Assembly (NCBI GenBank): GCA_022340425.1
Contig: JAJDNY010000014.1
Coordinates: 56,232 to 120,231 of the forward strand
DNA: 64,000 bases
Reading direction: 5' to 3'
Origin: Desulfobacteraceae bacterium
GTDB lineage: Bacteria; Desulfobacterota; Desulfobacteria; Desulfobacterales; JAABRJ01
A model generated the notes under the pieces. That model worked only from the letters and a program-made list of their open reading frames with translations. It was not told the DNA's origin and made no database searches. Below are positions 25,811 through 34,392 of this stretch, piece after piece. A program made the translations under genes and the position numbers. The stretch's first letter is position 1, and each line of letters opens with the position of its first letter.

Positions 25811-26809
25811 ATGAAACCCTTCAGATTGATTCCCGGACCCCTCCGTGGGGTCCTGGTCCTGAGCATCTACCTGATCAACACCTTGTTTTGGACGTTGCCG
25901 CTTTTCAGCCTGACCCTTTTGAAGTTCGTAATTCCCGTTCCCGCTTTTCGCCGTTTCGTGACCCGCATCCTGCACGGGCTGGCAGCCCATTGGGTGGCGG
26001 TCAACAACTTCACCCAGCGTCTTTTCTGCGGCACCCAGTGGGAGGTGACGGGGCTGGAAAACCTGCGTCCCCGGGGCTGGTATCTGGTGGTCGCCAACCA
26101 TCAGTCGTGGGTGGACATCCTGGTCCTGCAGCGGGTATTCAACCGCAGGATTCCGCTGCTGACCTTCTTCATCAAAAAGGAATTGATCTGGTTTCCCCTT
26201 CTGGGGCAGGCTTGGTGGGCGCTGGATTTCCCCTTCATGAAACGCCATTCCACCGCTTACCTGAAAAAGCATCCTGAAAAGCGGGGCGAAGACATCGCAG
26301 CCGCGCAAAAGGCGTGTGAAAAGTTCAAGCACCAGCCCATCGCCCTCATGAACTTTATTGAAGGCACGCGCTTCAGCCCCGAAAAAAAGCGGCGCAGCGG
26401 CTCCCCCTACGCCAACCTGCTGCGCACCAAAGCCGGCGGGATGGCGCTGGTCTTGAACACGGCGGGCCAGCAGCTGCACCGCATACTTGATGTCACCATC
26501 GTCTACCCCGATGGCCGCAAGAGCTTCTGGGAATTTGCCTGTGGCAAGATCGGCCGGATCCATGTGCAGGTCGATCAGATCCCGGTCTCGCCGTGGATGA
26601 TCGGAGACTATGTCGAAGACCGGGTCTTCAGGCGAAAATTCCAGGCCTGGCTAAACGACCTGTGGACCCAAAAAGACCAGCGTATCACAGCACTTCTGGA
26701 CGCCACCCGAACCGCCGATTCCGGGATGCGGGCCCATCCGGGCGCCGAAGCGCCGCACGCCGAGGAGCTGCAGTCCGATTCGCGCAAGGCGGTCCAGAGC
26801 ATGCCGTAA
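25811..26809 (+). CDS. PlsC-type lysophospholipid acyltransferase (YihG-like)
   Basis: A 332-residue membrane acyltransferase. The catalytic HX4D box is in NHQSWVD, and the glycerol-phosphate site is FIEGTRFSP followed by KAGGMALVL. A hydrophobic N-terminal helix (about residues 15-45) anchors it. Length and the large SPEKKRRSG loop resemble E. coli YihG, which acylates lysophosphatidylinositol-like lipids and lysoPG, more than the 1-acyl-G3P enzyme PlsC. GAAGGAG lies about ten bases before ATG 25811. The last 40 residues are a poorly conserved, charged tail. It stands alone on the plus strand. Confidence 0.87.
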   Translation: MKPFRLIPGPLRGVLVLSIYLINTLFWTLPLFSLTLLKFVIPVPAFRRFVTRILHGLAAHWVAVNNFTQRLFCGTQWEVTGLENLRPRGWYLVVANHQSWVDILVLQRVFNRRIPLLTFFIKKELIWFPLLGQAWWALDFPFMKRHSTAYLKKHPEKRGEDIAAAQKACEKFKHQPIALMNFIEGTRFSPEKKRRSGSPYANLLRTKAGGMALVLNTAGQQLHRILDVTIVYPDGRKSFWEFACGKIGRIHVQVDQIPVSPWMIGDYVEDRVFRRKFQAWLNDLWTQKDQRITALLDATRTADSGMRAHPGAEAPHAEELQSDSRKAVQSMP

Positions 26810-27181
26810 CGTCACCTCCCGGGGGGGTCTTTTCCGGGCCCCTTAACCCCTTGGGCCAGGCGTTGCACCCAAATGGGGCGCATCCTTTGACAAGCGGGCT
26901 GAATTTCCTGCAATCTCGACCATCTCAGCTACCATTTCAAACCACCGAACTCCCCGCAAGCCTCATCGCCAGATATCACTATAGCCGTTTCAGGGGGCTT
27001 TCCGAAGGCCGGTCCGTCGTTCCGCCGGCGGGTTGCGAAAACCGTATCGCCGTCTTGATCATGCTGCCCCGATTTGACTTTTAAGCTGTCACCCTTTAAG
27101 ATTTTTTGGGTATGGGTTGACTCGGGCCCGCGGTCGCCGGCCCGGTCCCAGTAAACCCCCTGAGGAAAGGCGGTCCACCCC
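26810..27181. other. 372-base region without a supported gene
   Basis: Intergenic between the acyltransferase and the sugar kinase. Short GC-rich inverted segments occur just after 26820 but there is no convincing terminator. The kinase ribosome site AGGAAAGG is at the right end. I see no other structure. Confidence 0.5.
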
Positions 27182-28075
27182 ATGGTCCTGGTAATCGGTG
27201 AGATATTATTCGACGTGTTTCCGGATTACCGCCGGATTGGCGGCGCGCCTTTCAATTTTGCATTTCACCTGCACCGCCTGGGTGAACCGGTGCGGTTCGT
27301 CTCACGTATCGGGATGGATGCACCCGGACGCGAGGTGCTGGCCTTTGTGGAGGGGTGCGGTCTGAACGCCGGAGATCTTCAGCTGGATCCGGAGCACCCA
27401 ACCGGGCAGGTGCAGGTCAGCCTGGACAAGGCCGCCGTGCCCACCTTCGATATCCTCCCGGACATGGCCTACGACCACATCCAAATAGACGACCGGCTGC
27501 AAAACCTGCTGGCCACCCCGCTGCGTCTGATCTATTTCGGGACCCTCGCCCAGCGCACGCCGCAGGGTTTTCGCACCCTGCAAGCCCTGCTGAGCCGCCG
27601 CCACCCGGAAACCCGCACATTCTGCGACATCAACCTGCGCCCCGACAGTTACAATGATCAGGTCATCCGCGCTTCTCTCCGCCAGACCGACGTCCTCAAG
27701 CTCAGCTCCGAGGAGCTCCAGATGCTGCGCGGCATCGTGGGCGGACCGGCCGAGGAGCGCGCCCTGGTCGATCGGCTGCGCAGCGAATTCGACATTGCGG
27801 TGGTGGTCCTCACTCACGGGGCGGCGGGCAGCGCGTGGCATTCCCGGGAGGGCAGTTGCCATCTGGCCCCGCCGCCGCTGGCCGCTGTCGCCGACACGGT
27901 GGGAGCCGGCGACGCTCACGCCGCCATGACCGCAGTGGGCTATCTGCGGCAATGGCCCCCGGCCAAGACCCTCGCGGCGGCCAACCGCCTGGCCGCCGCG
28001 GTCTGCACCATTCAGGGGGCCCTGCCCGAGAGCGATGCTTTCTACGCTGAAATGGGCCTTATCTCGGGAGGGTGA
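27182..28075 (+). CDS. PfkB-family sugar kinase, probable fructokinase
   Basis: A 297-residue ribokinase-fold kinase. The N-terminal substrate motif is GGAPFNFAFHLHRLG, typical of fructokinases. NLRPDSYND carries the central signature, and DTVGAGDAH holds the catalytic Asp and anion hole of PfkB signature 2. It is followed by four bases and then sucrose-phosphate synthase. A fructokinase next to SPS fits sucrose turnover: either supply of fructose-6-phosphate for synthesis or recovery of fructose after sucrose cleavage. ATG 27182 has AGGAAAGG upstream. Confidence 0.88.
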   Translation: MVLVIGEILFDVFPDYRRIGGAPFNFAFHLHRLGEPVRFVSRIGMDAPGREVLAFVEGCGLNAGDLQLDPEHPTGQVQVSLDKAAVPTFDILPDMAYDHIQIDDRLQNLLATPLRLIYFGTLAQRTPQGFRTLQALLSRRHPETRTFCDINLRPDSYNDQVIRASLRQTDVLKLSSEELQMLRGIVGGPAEERALVDRLRSEFDIAVVVLTHGAAGSAWHSREGSCHLAPPPLAAVADTVGAGDAHAAMTAVGYLRQWPPAKTLAAANRLAAAVCTIQGALPESDAFYAEMGLISGG

Positions 28076-28079
28076 TCCG

Positions 28080-30287
28080 ATGAGCGAAAATGGGCTTTAT
28101 ATCCAGATGTTCAGTCTCCACGGCCTGGTGCGCGGCAGCAACCTGGAACTGGGGCGCGACGCCGATACCGGCGGTCAGGTGAAATACGTGATCGAACTCG
28201 GAAGAGCCTTGGCCGAACTGGAGGGGGTCAGGCAGGTGGATCTTTTCACCCGATTTCTAGCAGACAACGCCCTTTCCGAGGATTACGCGCGGCGGGTGGA
28301 GCAGGTGGCCGACCGCTTTCGCATCGTGCGAATCCAATGCGGCGGCCGCAAATACATGCGCAAGGAACTGCTCTGGCGGCATCTGGACGAATTCGTGGAC
28401 AAAACCATCAAATTTATCAAGAACGAAAAGACCCTGCCGGACATCGTCCACGGCCACTACCCCGACGCCGGTTACGCGGCGATGCAGCTGACCCGCATCT
28501 TCGGGGTTCCTTTCATTTTTACCGGCCACTCCCTGGGCCGGGCCAAAAAGCAGAAGCTGCTGGCCGAAGGCTTGAAGGAGGATGAGATCGCCCGCAAATA
28601 CCGCATCGATCAACGGATCCGGGTGGAAGAGGAAATCCTGAAGTATGCCGATTTGATCGTCACCAGCACCCACCAGGAGGTTCAGGAGCAGTACGGAATG
28701 TACCACAATGGCGGGCTGGCGGATTTTCGGGTCCTGCCGCCGGGCATCGACATCGAGAAATTCTATCCCTACTACCACGACCTGCTGCCGGAGTCCGAGC
28801 GCAGCGAAACCGCCCTATACGCCCAAGCCAAATTGCTTCAGGAGCTCAACCGCTTTTTCCTGCGCCCGGAAAAACCCCTGATCCTGGCCCTCTGCCGCCC
28901 CGACAAGCGCAAGAACATCCACGGTCTGATCCGTGCCTACGGGGAGGCGCCCGACCTTCAGGCCATGGCCAACCTGGCGGTGTTTGCCGGTATCCGCCGG
29001 GACATCAGCCAGATGGAGGAAAACGAGCGCGACGTTCTCACCCAGATGCTGCTTGAGATGGACAAGTATGACCTTTACGGTAAAATGGCGATTCCCAAAC
29101 GGCACGATTTCGAGCACGAGGTTCCGGAACTCTACCGCATCGCGGCGGCAAAACGGGGGGTTTTCGTCAACCCCGCCCTGACCGAACCCTTCGGGCTGAC
29201 ACTCCTGGAGGCGTCGGCCACCGGGCTGCCGGTGGTCGCCACAAATGACGGCGGCCCCAAGGACATCATTAAAAACTGCGGCAGCGGGATACTAGTGGAT
29301 CCCACCGACAGCGGCGCCATCGCGGACGCCATCCGGGAAATCATCTCCAGCAATCACAGCTGGGACAAGTTTTCCAAAAACGGCATCATGAATGTCCGCC
29401 AGCACTATACCTGGCAGCACCATGCCGAAGCCTACCGGGCCGAAGCCGAGCGGCTGGTTTCCGCCGGCCAGGCGTCCGACATGGCCGCCGTGGTGCCGCG
29501 GAATGCCATCGGCCGCCGGCTGGTCCGGCTGAACCACCTGATCATCTCGGATATCGACAACACCCTCTTGGGCGGGGACCCCCAGGACCTAAAACGCCTG
29601 CTGGACCTTATGGCGGCCCACCGCAGGGTCATCGGTTTCGGGGTCGCCACCGGGCGCACCGTGGACTCGGCGGTTCAGGTGCTCAAAGCCCACAATTTCC
29701 CCGCACCGGACGTGATCATCTCCTCGGTGGGCAGTGAGATCTACTACGGTCAAGAACTGCAGGCCGGCCAGGGGTGGGAAACCCACATCGCCAGCGGTTG
29801 GGACCGCGAAAAGATCGTGCGCCTGCTGAAGAATTTCGATTTTCTCGAGTACCAGGCGGAAGACACCCAGCGCCTATACAAGGTCAGCTACAACATGGCG
29901 CCGGACAAGGACCGCCTGGCCATGATCCACGACCTGCTCTCACGCCACAAATGCCGCTACAATCTCATCTATTCCCACCAAAAATACCTGGACATTCTGC
30001 CGCACCGCGCCTCCAAGGGCAAAGCCATCCGCTACCTCAGCTACAAGTGGGAGATTCCTTTAGGCAATTTCCTGGTTTGCGGTGACTCCGGCAACGACGA
30101 GGAGATGCTGCGGGGTGAACCATTGGGGGTTGTTGTGGGCAATTTCAGCCCCGAGCTGGCCAAACTGCGCCGCATGAAGCATGTCTTCTTTGCCAAGGGG
30201 ACCTATGCCGCCGGAATTTTGGAGGCCATCGCGCACTACGGGTTCATCGCCGCCGCACGCGGAAGATCCCATGAGCCTGCAGAATAA
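28080..30287 (+). CDS. Sucrose-phosphate synthase with C-terminal sucrose-phosphatase-like domain
   Basis: A 735-residue cytoplasmic enzyme. The GT-B part (1-470) transfers glucose from a nucleotide sugar to fructose-6-phosphate: the N-terminus has SLHGLVRG and DTGGQVKY, then HGHYPDAGY, RPDKRKNI and the EX7E box in LTEPFGLTLLEA. The HAD part (about 485-735) keeps DIDNTL (DxDxT), ATGRT and GDSGND, so unlike Synechocystis SPS the phosphatase site looks intact and the protein may make sucrose in one chain. ATG 28080 (MSENGLYIQ) has GGGAGG; the in-frame ATG at 28035 lies inside the kinase gene and is rejected. Sucrose would serve as a compatible solute. Confidence 0.9.
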   Translation: MSENGLYIQMFSLHGLVRGSNLELGRDADTGGQVKYVIELGRALAELEGVRQVDLFTRFLADNALSEDYARRVEQVADRFRIVRIQCGGRKYMRKELLWRHLDEFVDKTIKFIKNEKTLPDIVHGHYPDAGYAAMQLTRIFGVPFIFTGHSLGRAKKQKLLAEGLKEDEIARKYRIDQRIRVEEEILKYADLIVTSTHQEVQEQYGMYHNGGLADFRVLPPGIDIEKFYPYYHDLLPESERSETALYAQAKLLQELNRFFLRPEKPLILALCRPDKRKNIHGLIRAYGEAPDLQAMANLAVFAGIRRDISQMEENERDVLTQMLLEMDKYDLYGKMAIPKRHDFEHEVPELYRIAAAKRGVFVNPALTEPFGLTLLEASATGLPVVATNDGGPKDIIKNCGSGILVDPTDSGAIADAIREIISSNHSWDKFSKNGIMNVRQHYTWQHHAEAYRAEAERLVSAGQASDMAAVVPRNAIGRRLVRLNHLIISDIDNTLLGGDPQDLKRLLDLMAAHRRVIGFGVATGRTVDSAVQVLKAHNFPAPDVIISSVGSEIYYGQELQAGQGWETHIASGWDREKIVRLLKNFDFLEYQAEDTQRLYKVSYNMAPDKDRLAMIHDLLSRHKCRYNLIYSHQKYLDILPHRASKGKAIRYLSYKWEIPLGNFLVCGDSGNDEEMLRGEPLGVVVGNFSPELAKLRRMKHVFFAKGTYAAGILEAIAHYGFIAAARGRSHEPAE

Positions 30288-30369
30288 AGTCCAGTTGATC
30301 ACCTGCCCCGACAGCCTGGGCGGAAACCTGCCCGAGGCCATCGGCGGGGTGCAGATCCTGCCCTTCTAA
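30271..30369 (+). pseudogene. Remnant of a sucrose phosphorylase-type (GH13) gene
   Basis: A 32-codon frame overlapping the SPS stop by 17 bases. Its product begins MSLQNKVQLITCPDSLGGN and ends IGGVQILPF before TAA. This matches my memory of the N-terminus of GH13_18 sucrose phosphorylases (KN-VQLITYPDSLGGNL, then about 12 residues, then GGVHILPFFPS). About 12 residues seem deleted inside and everything after ILPF is gone; no later part is found before the antiporter gene. The ATG position, just within the SPS end, is where a coupled phosphorylase gene would begin. I read it as a deletion stump. Confidence 0.6.
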
Positions 30370-30403
30370 ACGTTTAATCCGCCTTGGATTGCAGCGCCGC
30401 TTG

Positions 30404-32323
30404 TCATGCTTTTCTTGTCACCAGGCGGCACGTGGAGGTCGAAAAGGCATCGCTGCCGAAGCTGTCGCTTCGCCGCCAGCCGTTTTGATCTAAAAATTCA
30501 CCGGCAGTTTTGAGGTCCGCTTCGAAAACGAAAAAAAAGACCTGATCGGTTTTCTTGATCCGCAGACCGTCACCGACGGGTGAGAGCTTGTCGTTGCGGC
30601 GCACAACCGCTGCGATCAGCCCGTTTCCGGTGTATTCGCTCACAAGCGATTCGGCGCCGATCTCGGCCGGCGGCTGCTTCGCCGGCTGCCAGACCTGCAG
30701 GTAGACCTGGCCGGCATCGAAGCGGCGGTTCCAGAGATCGACGTCCAGCGTTTTGCCAAACGCCACCTGGGCGTCCGTCTCGTGGAGCATCTTGGCCGTC
30801 AGGGACTCGGTGTCGGTTTTGAGAGCGCAGTAAAGCGCAATCGTTTTGGCCTCGGCTTTCACCTTCTGGATGAAAAGATAGTTCACCGCATCGTTGGCGG
30901 TCAGCGCCAGCGCCCCCCGCCGGGTGTCGATTTCCGCCCGCAGCAGGTTTCGGGTCTGCAGCCCGTTGCCGTAAATAACCCGGGTGCAGTCGTTTTCGGC
31001 CGCCTTGCAATGGTCCGCATTGGAATCGATGCAGAGGATTTCCTGGCCGTTTTCCTTGAACAACTTGGCCACCCCGCGCGCCAGGCCGTTGGCCCCCAGC
31101 ACCACCCAGCCCTTCTGGCTGGGTCGCCGCAGGCCCAAGACACCGGCCATCGGCCCGCCGGTTAGGCCCGCGAAAACCACCGTGACCGCGATCACCAGAA
31201 ACACCAGTGCCCGCAGCTCGTAACCGCCGGGCAGTCCGCGCGCCCCGAAGGCGGCGGCGAAAAAAGAGGCCACCGCCGCGGCCACGATCCCCCGGGGGCC
31301 GATCCAGGCGATGAAAAGACGCTCCCGCCAGTTCAGGCCCGAAAGCCAAGTGCCGGCCAAAACCGCCGCCGGGCGCACCCCGAACATCAGCACCAGGACG
31401 ACCCCCAGCCCCGGCCAGCCCAGGCCCAGGACCTGGGGCAGGCGCACGTCGGCCGCCAACAGCACAAAGAGCATCCCGATCAACAGCACGGTCAGCTCCT
31501 CCTTGAATTCCGCCAGGTCCCGCAAAACCGAGGTCCGGTAGTTGCCGATGACGATCCCGGCCATGGTCACGGCGGCGATGCCGCTTTCCGAAAGCATCTG
31601 GTTGGCTCCCTGGAACAGGGCCAGAACAGCGGCAAGGGTGAACACATTCTGCGTTCCCTCGGGGATCAGCCACCGCACCCGGTAGAAAAAAATCAGCAGC
31701 AAAGCGGCGACACCCCCCATTCCCGCCCCGAAGGCCAGCCGCGAGACCACATGCCAGCCCCAGAGTAGCGGACTGCCGTGGGCGGGGCCGAGGGCGGCCT
31801 CCAGCGCCACCGTCGCCACCACCGCGCCAAGGGCATCGATCAGGACCCCCTCGGCCTCCAGTATGGTGGCCACCGAACGTTTGACTTTGAGACGTTTCAG
31901 CAGCGGGTTGATCACGGTGGGGCCGGTCACCATCACCAGGGTGCCGAACAGCAGGGCGGTTTGCCAGGGCCAGCGCATGATGTAATGCGCGGCGGCTGCA
32001 CCGCCGGCGACCGTCACCAACCCGCCCACAAGGATCAACTGCCGGATGGAGTGCTGGGCGCGCTTCAGGCGCCTGAACTTCAGGTTCAACCCGCCTTCGA
32101 AAAGAATCACCGCCACGGCGAATCCGGTCAGGATGTTGAGCGCCGGACCGAGAGCGGCCGGGTGGATGATTCCCACACCGTCCGGCCCGCAGGCCACGCC
32201 GGCGGCCAGCAGCAAAACGATGCCCGGAATGCGCAGGTGGTGCGCCACGGCCTGGGCGACCATGCCCATGGCCAGCGCCAGGGCGATGGTCAGCCCGGGG
32301 TTGTAAAAAATCGAGGCCGTCAT
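30404..32323 (-). CDS. CPA-type cation/proton antiporter with C-terminal TrkA-N domain
   Basis: A 639-residue membrane antiporter. Residues 1-390 hold about 12-13 helices with ILFEGGLNLKFRRLK, VTGPTVINPLLKRLK and EGVLIDALGAVVATV, the usual CPA1 (NhaP-like) positions. Residues about 400-510 are an RCK/TrkA-N nucleotide-binding domain: VVLGANGLARGVAKLF, then CIDSNADHC and VIYGNGL. A short RCK-C-like tail follows. Na+ or K+ specificity cannot be read. It starts four bases after the ktrA stop and is the last gene of the kinase-ktrB-ktrA run. Confidence 0.9.
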   Translation of the reverse strand: MTASIFYNPGLTIALALAMGMVAQAVAHHLRIPGIVLLLAAGVACGPDGVGIIHPAALGPALNILTGFAVAVILFEGGLNLKFRRLKRAQHSIRQLILVGGLVTVAGGAAAAHYIMRWPWQTALLFGTLVMVTGPTVINPLLKRLKVKRSVATILEAEGVLIDALGAVVATVALEAALGPAHGSPLLWGWHVVSRLAFGAGMGGVAALLLIFFYRVRWLIPEGTQNVFTLAAVLALFQGANQMLSESGIAAVTMAGIVIGNYRTSVLRDLAEFKEELTVLLIGMLFVLLAADVRLPQVLGLGWPGLGVVLVLMFGVRPAAVLAGTWLSGLNWRERLFIAWIGPRGIVAAAVASFFAAAFGARGLPGGYELRALVFLVIAVTVVFAGLTGGPMAGVLGLRRPSQKGWVVLGANGLARGVAKLFKENGQEILCIDSNADHCKAAENDCTRVIYGNGLQTRNLLRAEIDTRRGALALTANDAVNYLFIQKVKAEAKTIALYCALKTDTESLTAKMLHETDAQVAFGKTLDVDLWNRRFDAGQVYLQVWQPAKQPPAEIGAESLVSEYTGNGLIAAVVRRNDKLSPVGDGLRIKKTDQVFFFVFEADLKTAGEFLDQNGWRRSDSFGSDAFSTSTCRLVTRKA

Positions 32324-32327
32324 GGGT

Positions 32328-32984
32328 TCACTTCAACTCTTTAATTTTCTTTAAATCCGCTTCCTTGCCGATCATGATGAGAAGATCGCTGTCCTTGACC
32401 ACAAAATCGGCCGAGGGAACCATCACGAACCGCTCCGGGACCAGCTCTTTGATGGCGATGATGTTGACCCCGTAGCGCTGGCGCAGATCGAGATCCCGCA
32501 GCGACTGGCCCGTAAACGGTGCCGGCGGTGCGACCTGGGCGATGGTGTACTCTTCCTCCAACGGCAGAAACTCCAGGATGTTGGGCGAGGTCAGCTGCAC
32601 CGCCAGGCGCTTGGCCATGTCCATGCCCGGTCGGATGATCTCGGAAGCCCCCAGCAGTTTGAGGATCTCCCCGTGATCGTCGTCCTCGGCCTTGACGACG
32701 ATCCGTTTGACCCCCAACCGGGCGAGATGATAGCAGATCAGGATGCTGGGTTTGATGTTGGCCCCGGTGCTGACAATCACCGCATCCAACTCGCTCAGCC
32801 CCAACCCTTTGAGGGCTTCCATGTCAGTCACATCCTGAACGATGGCGCTGGTGCAAAACGGTTCGACCGCCTGGACCCGCTCCTTGCTGCGGTCGATGGC
32901 GATCACCTCGTTTTTGTTCTCGTAAAGGGCCTTTGCGACATAAAAACCAAAATTTCCGTTGCCGATCACGGCAAATCGCTTCAT
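32328..32984 (-). CDS. ktrA: Ktr/Trk potassium uptake regulatory subunit
   Basis: A 218-residue cytoplasmic RCK protein gating the KtrB channel. The N-domain has the dinucleotide motif GNGNFG and the acidic residue ending strand two (VIAIDRS). The C-domain (about 140-218) is RCK-C, with SLRDLDLRQRYGVNIIAI. Length matches KtrA (about 220), not the double-length TrkA. GGGGGAGGGG lies before ATG 32984. It follows ktrB by 13 bases. Confidence 0.93.
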   Translation of the reverse strand: MKRFAVIGNGNFGFYVAKALYENKNEVIAIDRSKERVQAVEPFCTSAIVQDVTDMEALKGLGLSELDAVIVSTGANIKPSILICYHLARLGVKRIVVKAEDDDHGEILKLLGASEIIRPGMDMAKRLAVQLTSPNILEFLPLEEEYTIAQVAPPAPFTGQSLRDLDLRQRYGVNIIAIKELVPERFVMVPSADFVVKDSDLLIMIGKEADLKKIKELK

Positions 32985-32997
32985 GGTCCCCTCCCCC

Positions 32998-34356
32998 TTA
33001 TCCGATCATCAGATTTTCCTCTGCGTATTGCACCCCTTTGGTGGACCCGCCGCCGGCGACAATATAGGTGAAGGCCGGCACCCCCACCCGGCCGATGACC
33101 ATCAGCAAGATGATCACCAGCTTGCCGGACCAGGAGAGGGCGGGCGTCACGCCCATGGAAAGACCGACCGTACCGAAGGCCGAAATGGTTTCGAAAAGGA
33201 AGCTCAAGAATTGACGATTCCCCTGGACCCGCGCACCGTGATTGGGGTCCATGAAAACGATCAGGAAAACGGCGATGCAGATTGCGGTCAGCGAAAACAC
33301 CAAAACCGAGATGCTCTTGCTGACGGTTTCCTGGGGAATCGTCTTTTGAAACAGATTGACGCATTTGTGGCGCATCAAACGGCTCCAGGAAAAGGCCGCC
33401 AGGACGGCCAGGGTTGTCGTTTTGATGCCGCCCCCGCAGGACCCCGGCGAGGCCCCCACCAGCATCAGAAACATCATGAAGGCCAGTGTGGCCGTGTTGA
33501 GGGAGGCGATCTCGATGGTGTTGAAACCGGCCGTGCGGCAGGTGACCGATTGGAAAAAGGCCGTCAACAGGCCTTGGGGGTTTGAAGCGCTCAGGGGCTT
33601 TTCGGACATCAGGATCACCAGAGCGCCGACAAAGATCAGGCCGACGGTGGTCACCAGGACGCTTTTGGTCTGAAGCGACACCTTGCCGCGTTCGCCGCGC
33701 AGGGACCGGCGGTAGATTTCGTAGACCACCGGAAAACCGATCCCGCCCAGGATGATCAGGCCGCAGATCGTCAAGTTCAAGTAAAGCGATGTCCGCCCGT
33801 CCATGAGGCTGTCGCTGAATTGGGAAAAGCCGGCGTTGCAGAAGGCGGAGACCGCATGGAAAACGGCCCTGAAGAGCGCTTCGGGAAAAGGGAACGCGGG
33901 CCGCCAGTAAAAGAACAGCAGGACCGTTCCGGTGGCCTCGACGGCAAAGGTGAACAGCAGCACCGCGCGGATCAGATAATAGATGTCCTCCCGCGGCGCG
34001 TGCGAAAAAATCTCCTGCATGGCCATGCGCTGCTGAAAGACCACCTTTTTGCCGATGATTTGAAAAAGCGCCACGGAAAGCGTCATGATCCCCAAACCGC
34101 CGATCTGAATCAGCAAGAGGATCACGGCCTGACCGAAGCGCGTGAAGTAGGTGCCGGTGTCCACGACGATCAGACCCGTGACGCAGACCGCCGAGGTGGC
34201 CGTAAAGAGCGCGTCGAGCGCGTTGATGGCGCCCTCGACGGTGGCCGCCGGGAGCATCAAGGCCAGGGTCCCGGCGGCGATGGCCGCCAGGTAGCTGAGC
34301 AGCAGCAAGTTGGTGGGGTGCGCCCGGCGCACCCGGTTTCGAAGCCACGAGATCAT
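32998..34356 (-). CDS. ktrB: TrkH/KtrB-family potassium uptake membrane protein
   Basis: A 452-residue K+-translocating subunit with four M1-P-M2 repeats. Each pore loop keeps its selectivity-filter Gly: SAVCVTGL, FCNAGFS, TCRTAGFNT and SAFGTVGL. The third repeat carries the membrane-loop gate region with GASPGSCGGG. It starts MISWLRNRVR with GGGAAAAG upstream and lies 36 bases after the hybrid kinase stop. It forms the channel with the adjacent KtrA; Ktr systems are Na+-linked in known cases. Confidence 0.93.
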   Translation of the reverse strand: MISWLRNRVRRAHPTNLLLLSYLAAIAAGTLALMLPAATVEGAINALDALFTATSAVCVTGLIVVDTGTYFTRFGQAVILLLIQIGGLGIMTLSVALFQIIGKKVVFQQRMAMQEIFSHAPREDIYYLIRAVLLFTFAVEATGTVLLFFYWRPAFPFPEALFRAVFHAVSAFCNAGFSQFSDSLMDGRTSLYLNLTICGLIILGGIGFPVVYEIYRRSLRGERGKVSLQTKSVLVTTVGLIFVGALVILMSEKPLSASNPQGLLTAFFQSVTCRTAGFNTIEIASLNTATLAFMMFLMLVGASPGSCGGGIKTTTLAVLAAFSWSRLMRHKCVNLFQKTIPQETVSKSISVLVFSLTAICIAVFLIVFMDPNHGARVQGNRQFLSFLFETISAFGTVGLSMGVTPALSWSGKLVIILLMVIGRVGVPAFTYIVAGGGSTKGVQYAEENLMIG

Positions 34357-34392
34357 CTTTTCCCGCCACGTCCACCGCTTTCAGGTTTTCAG

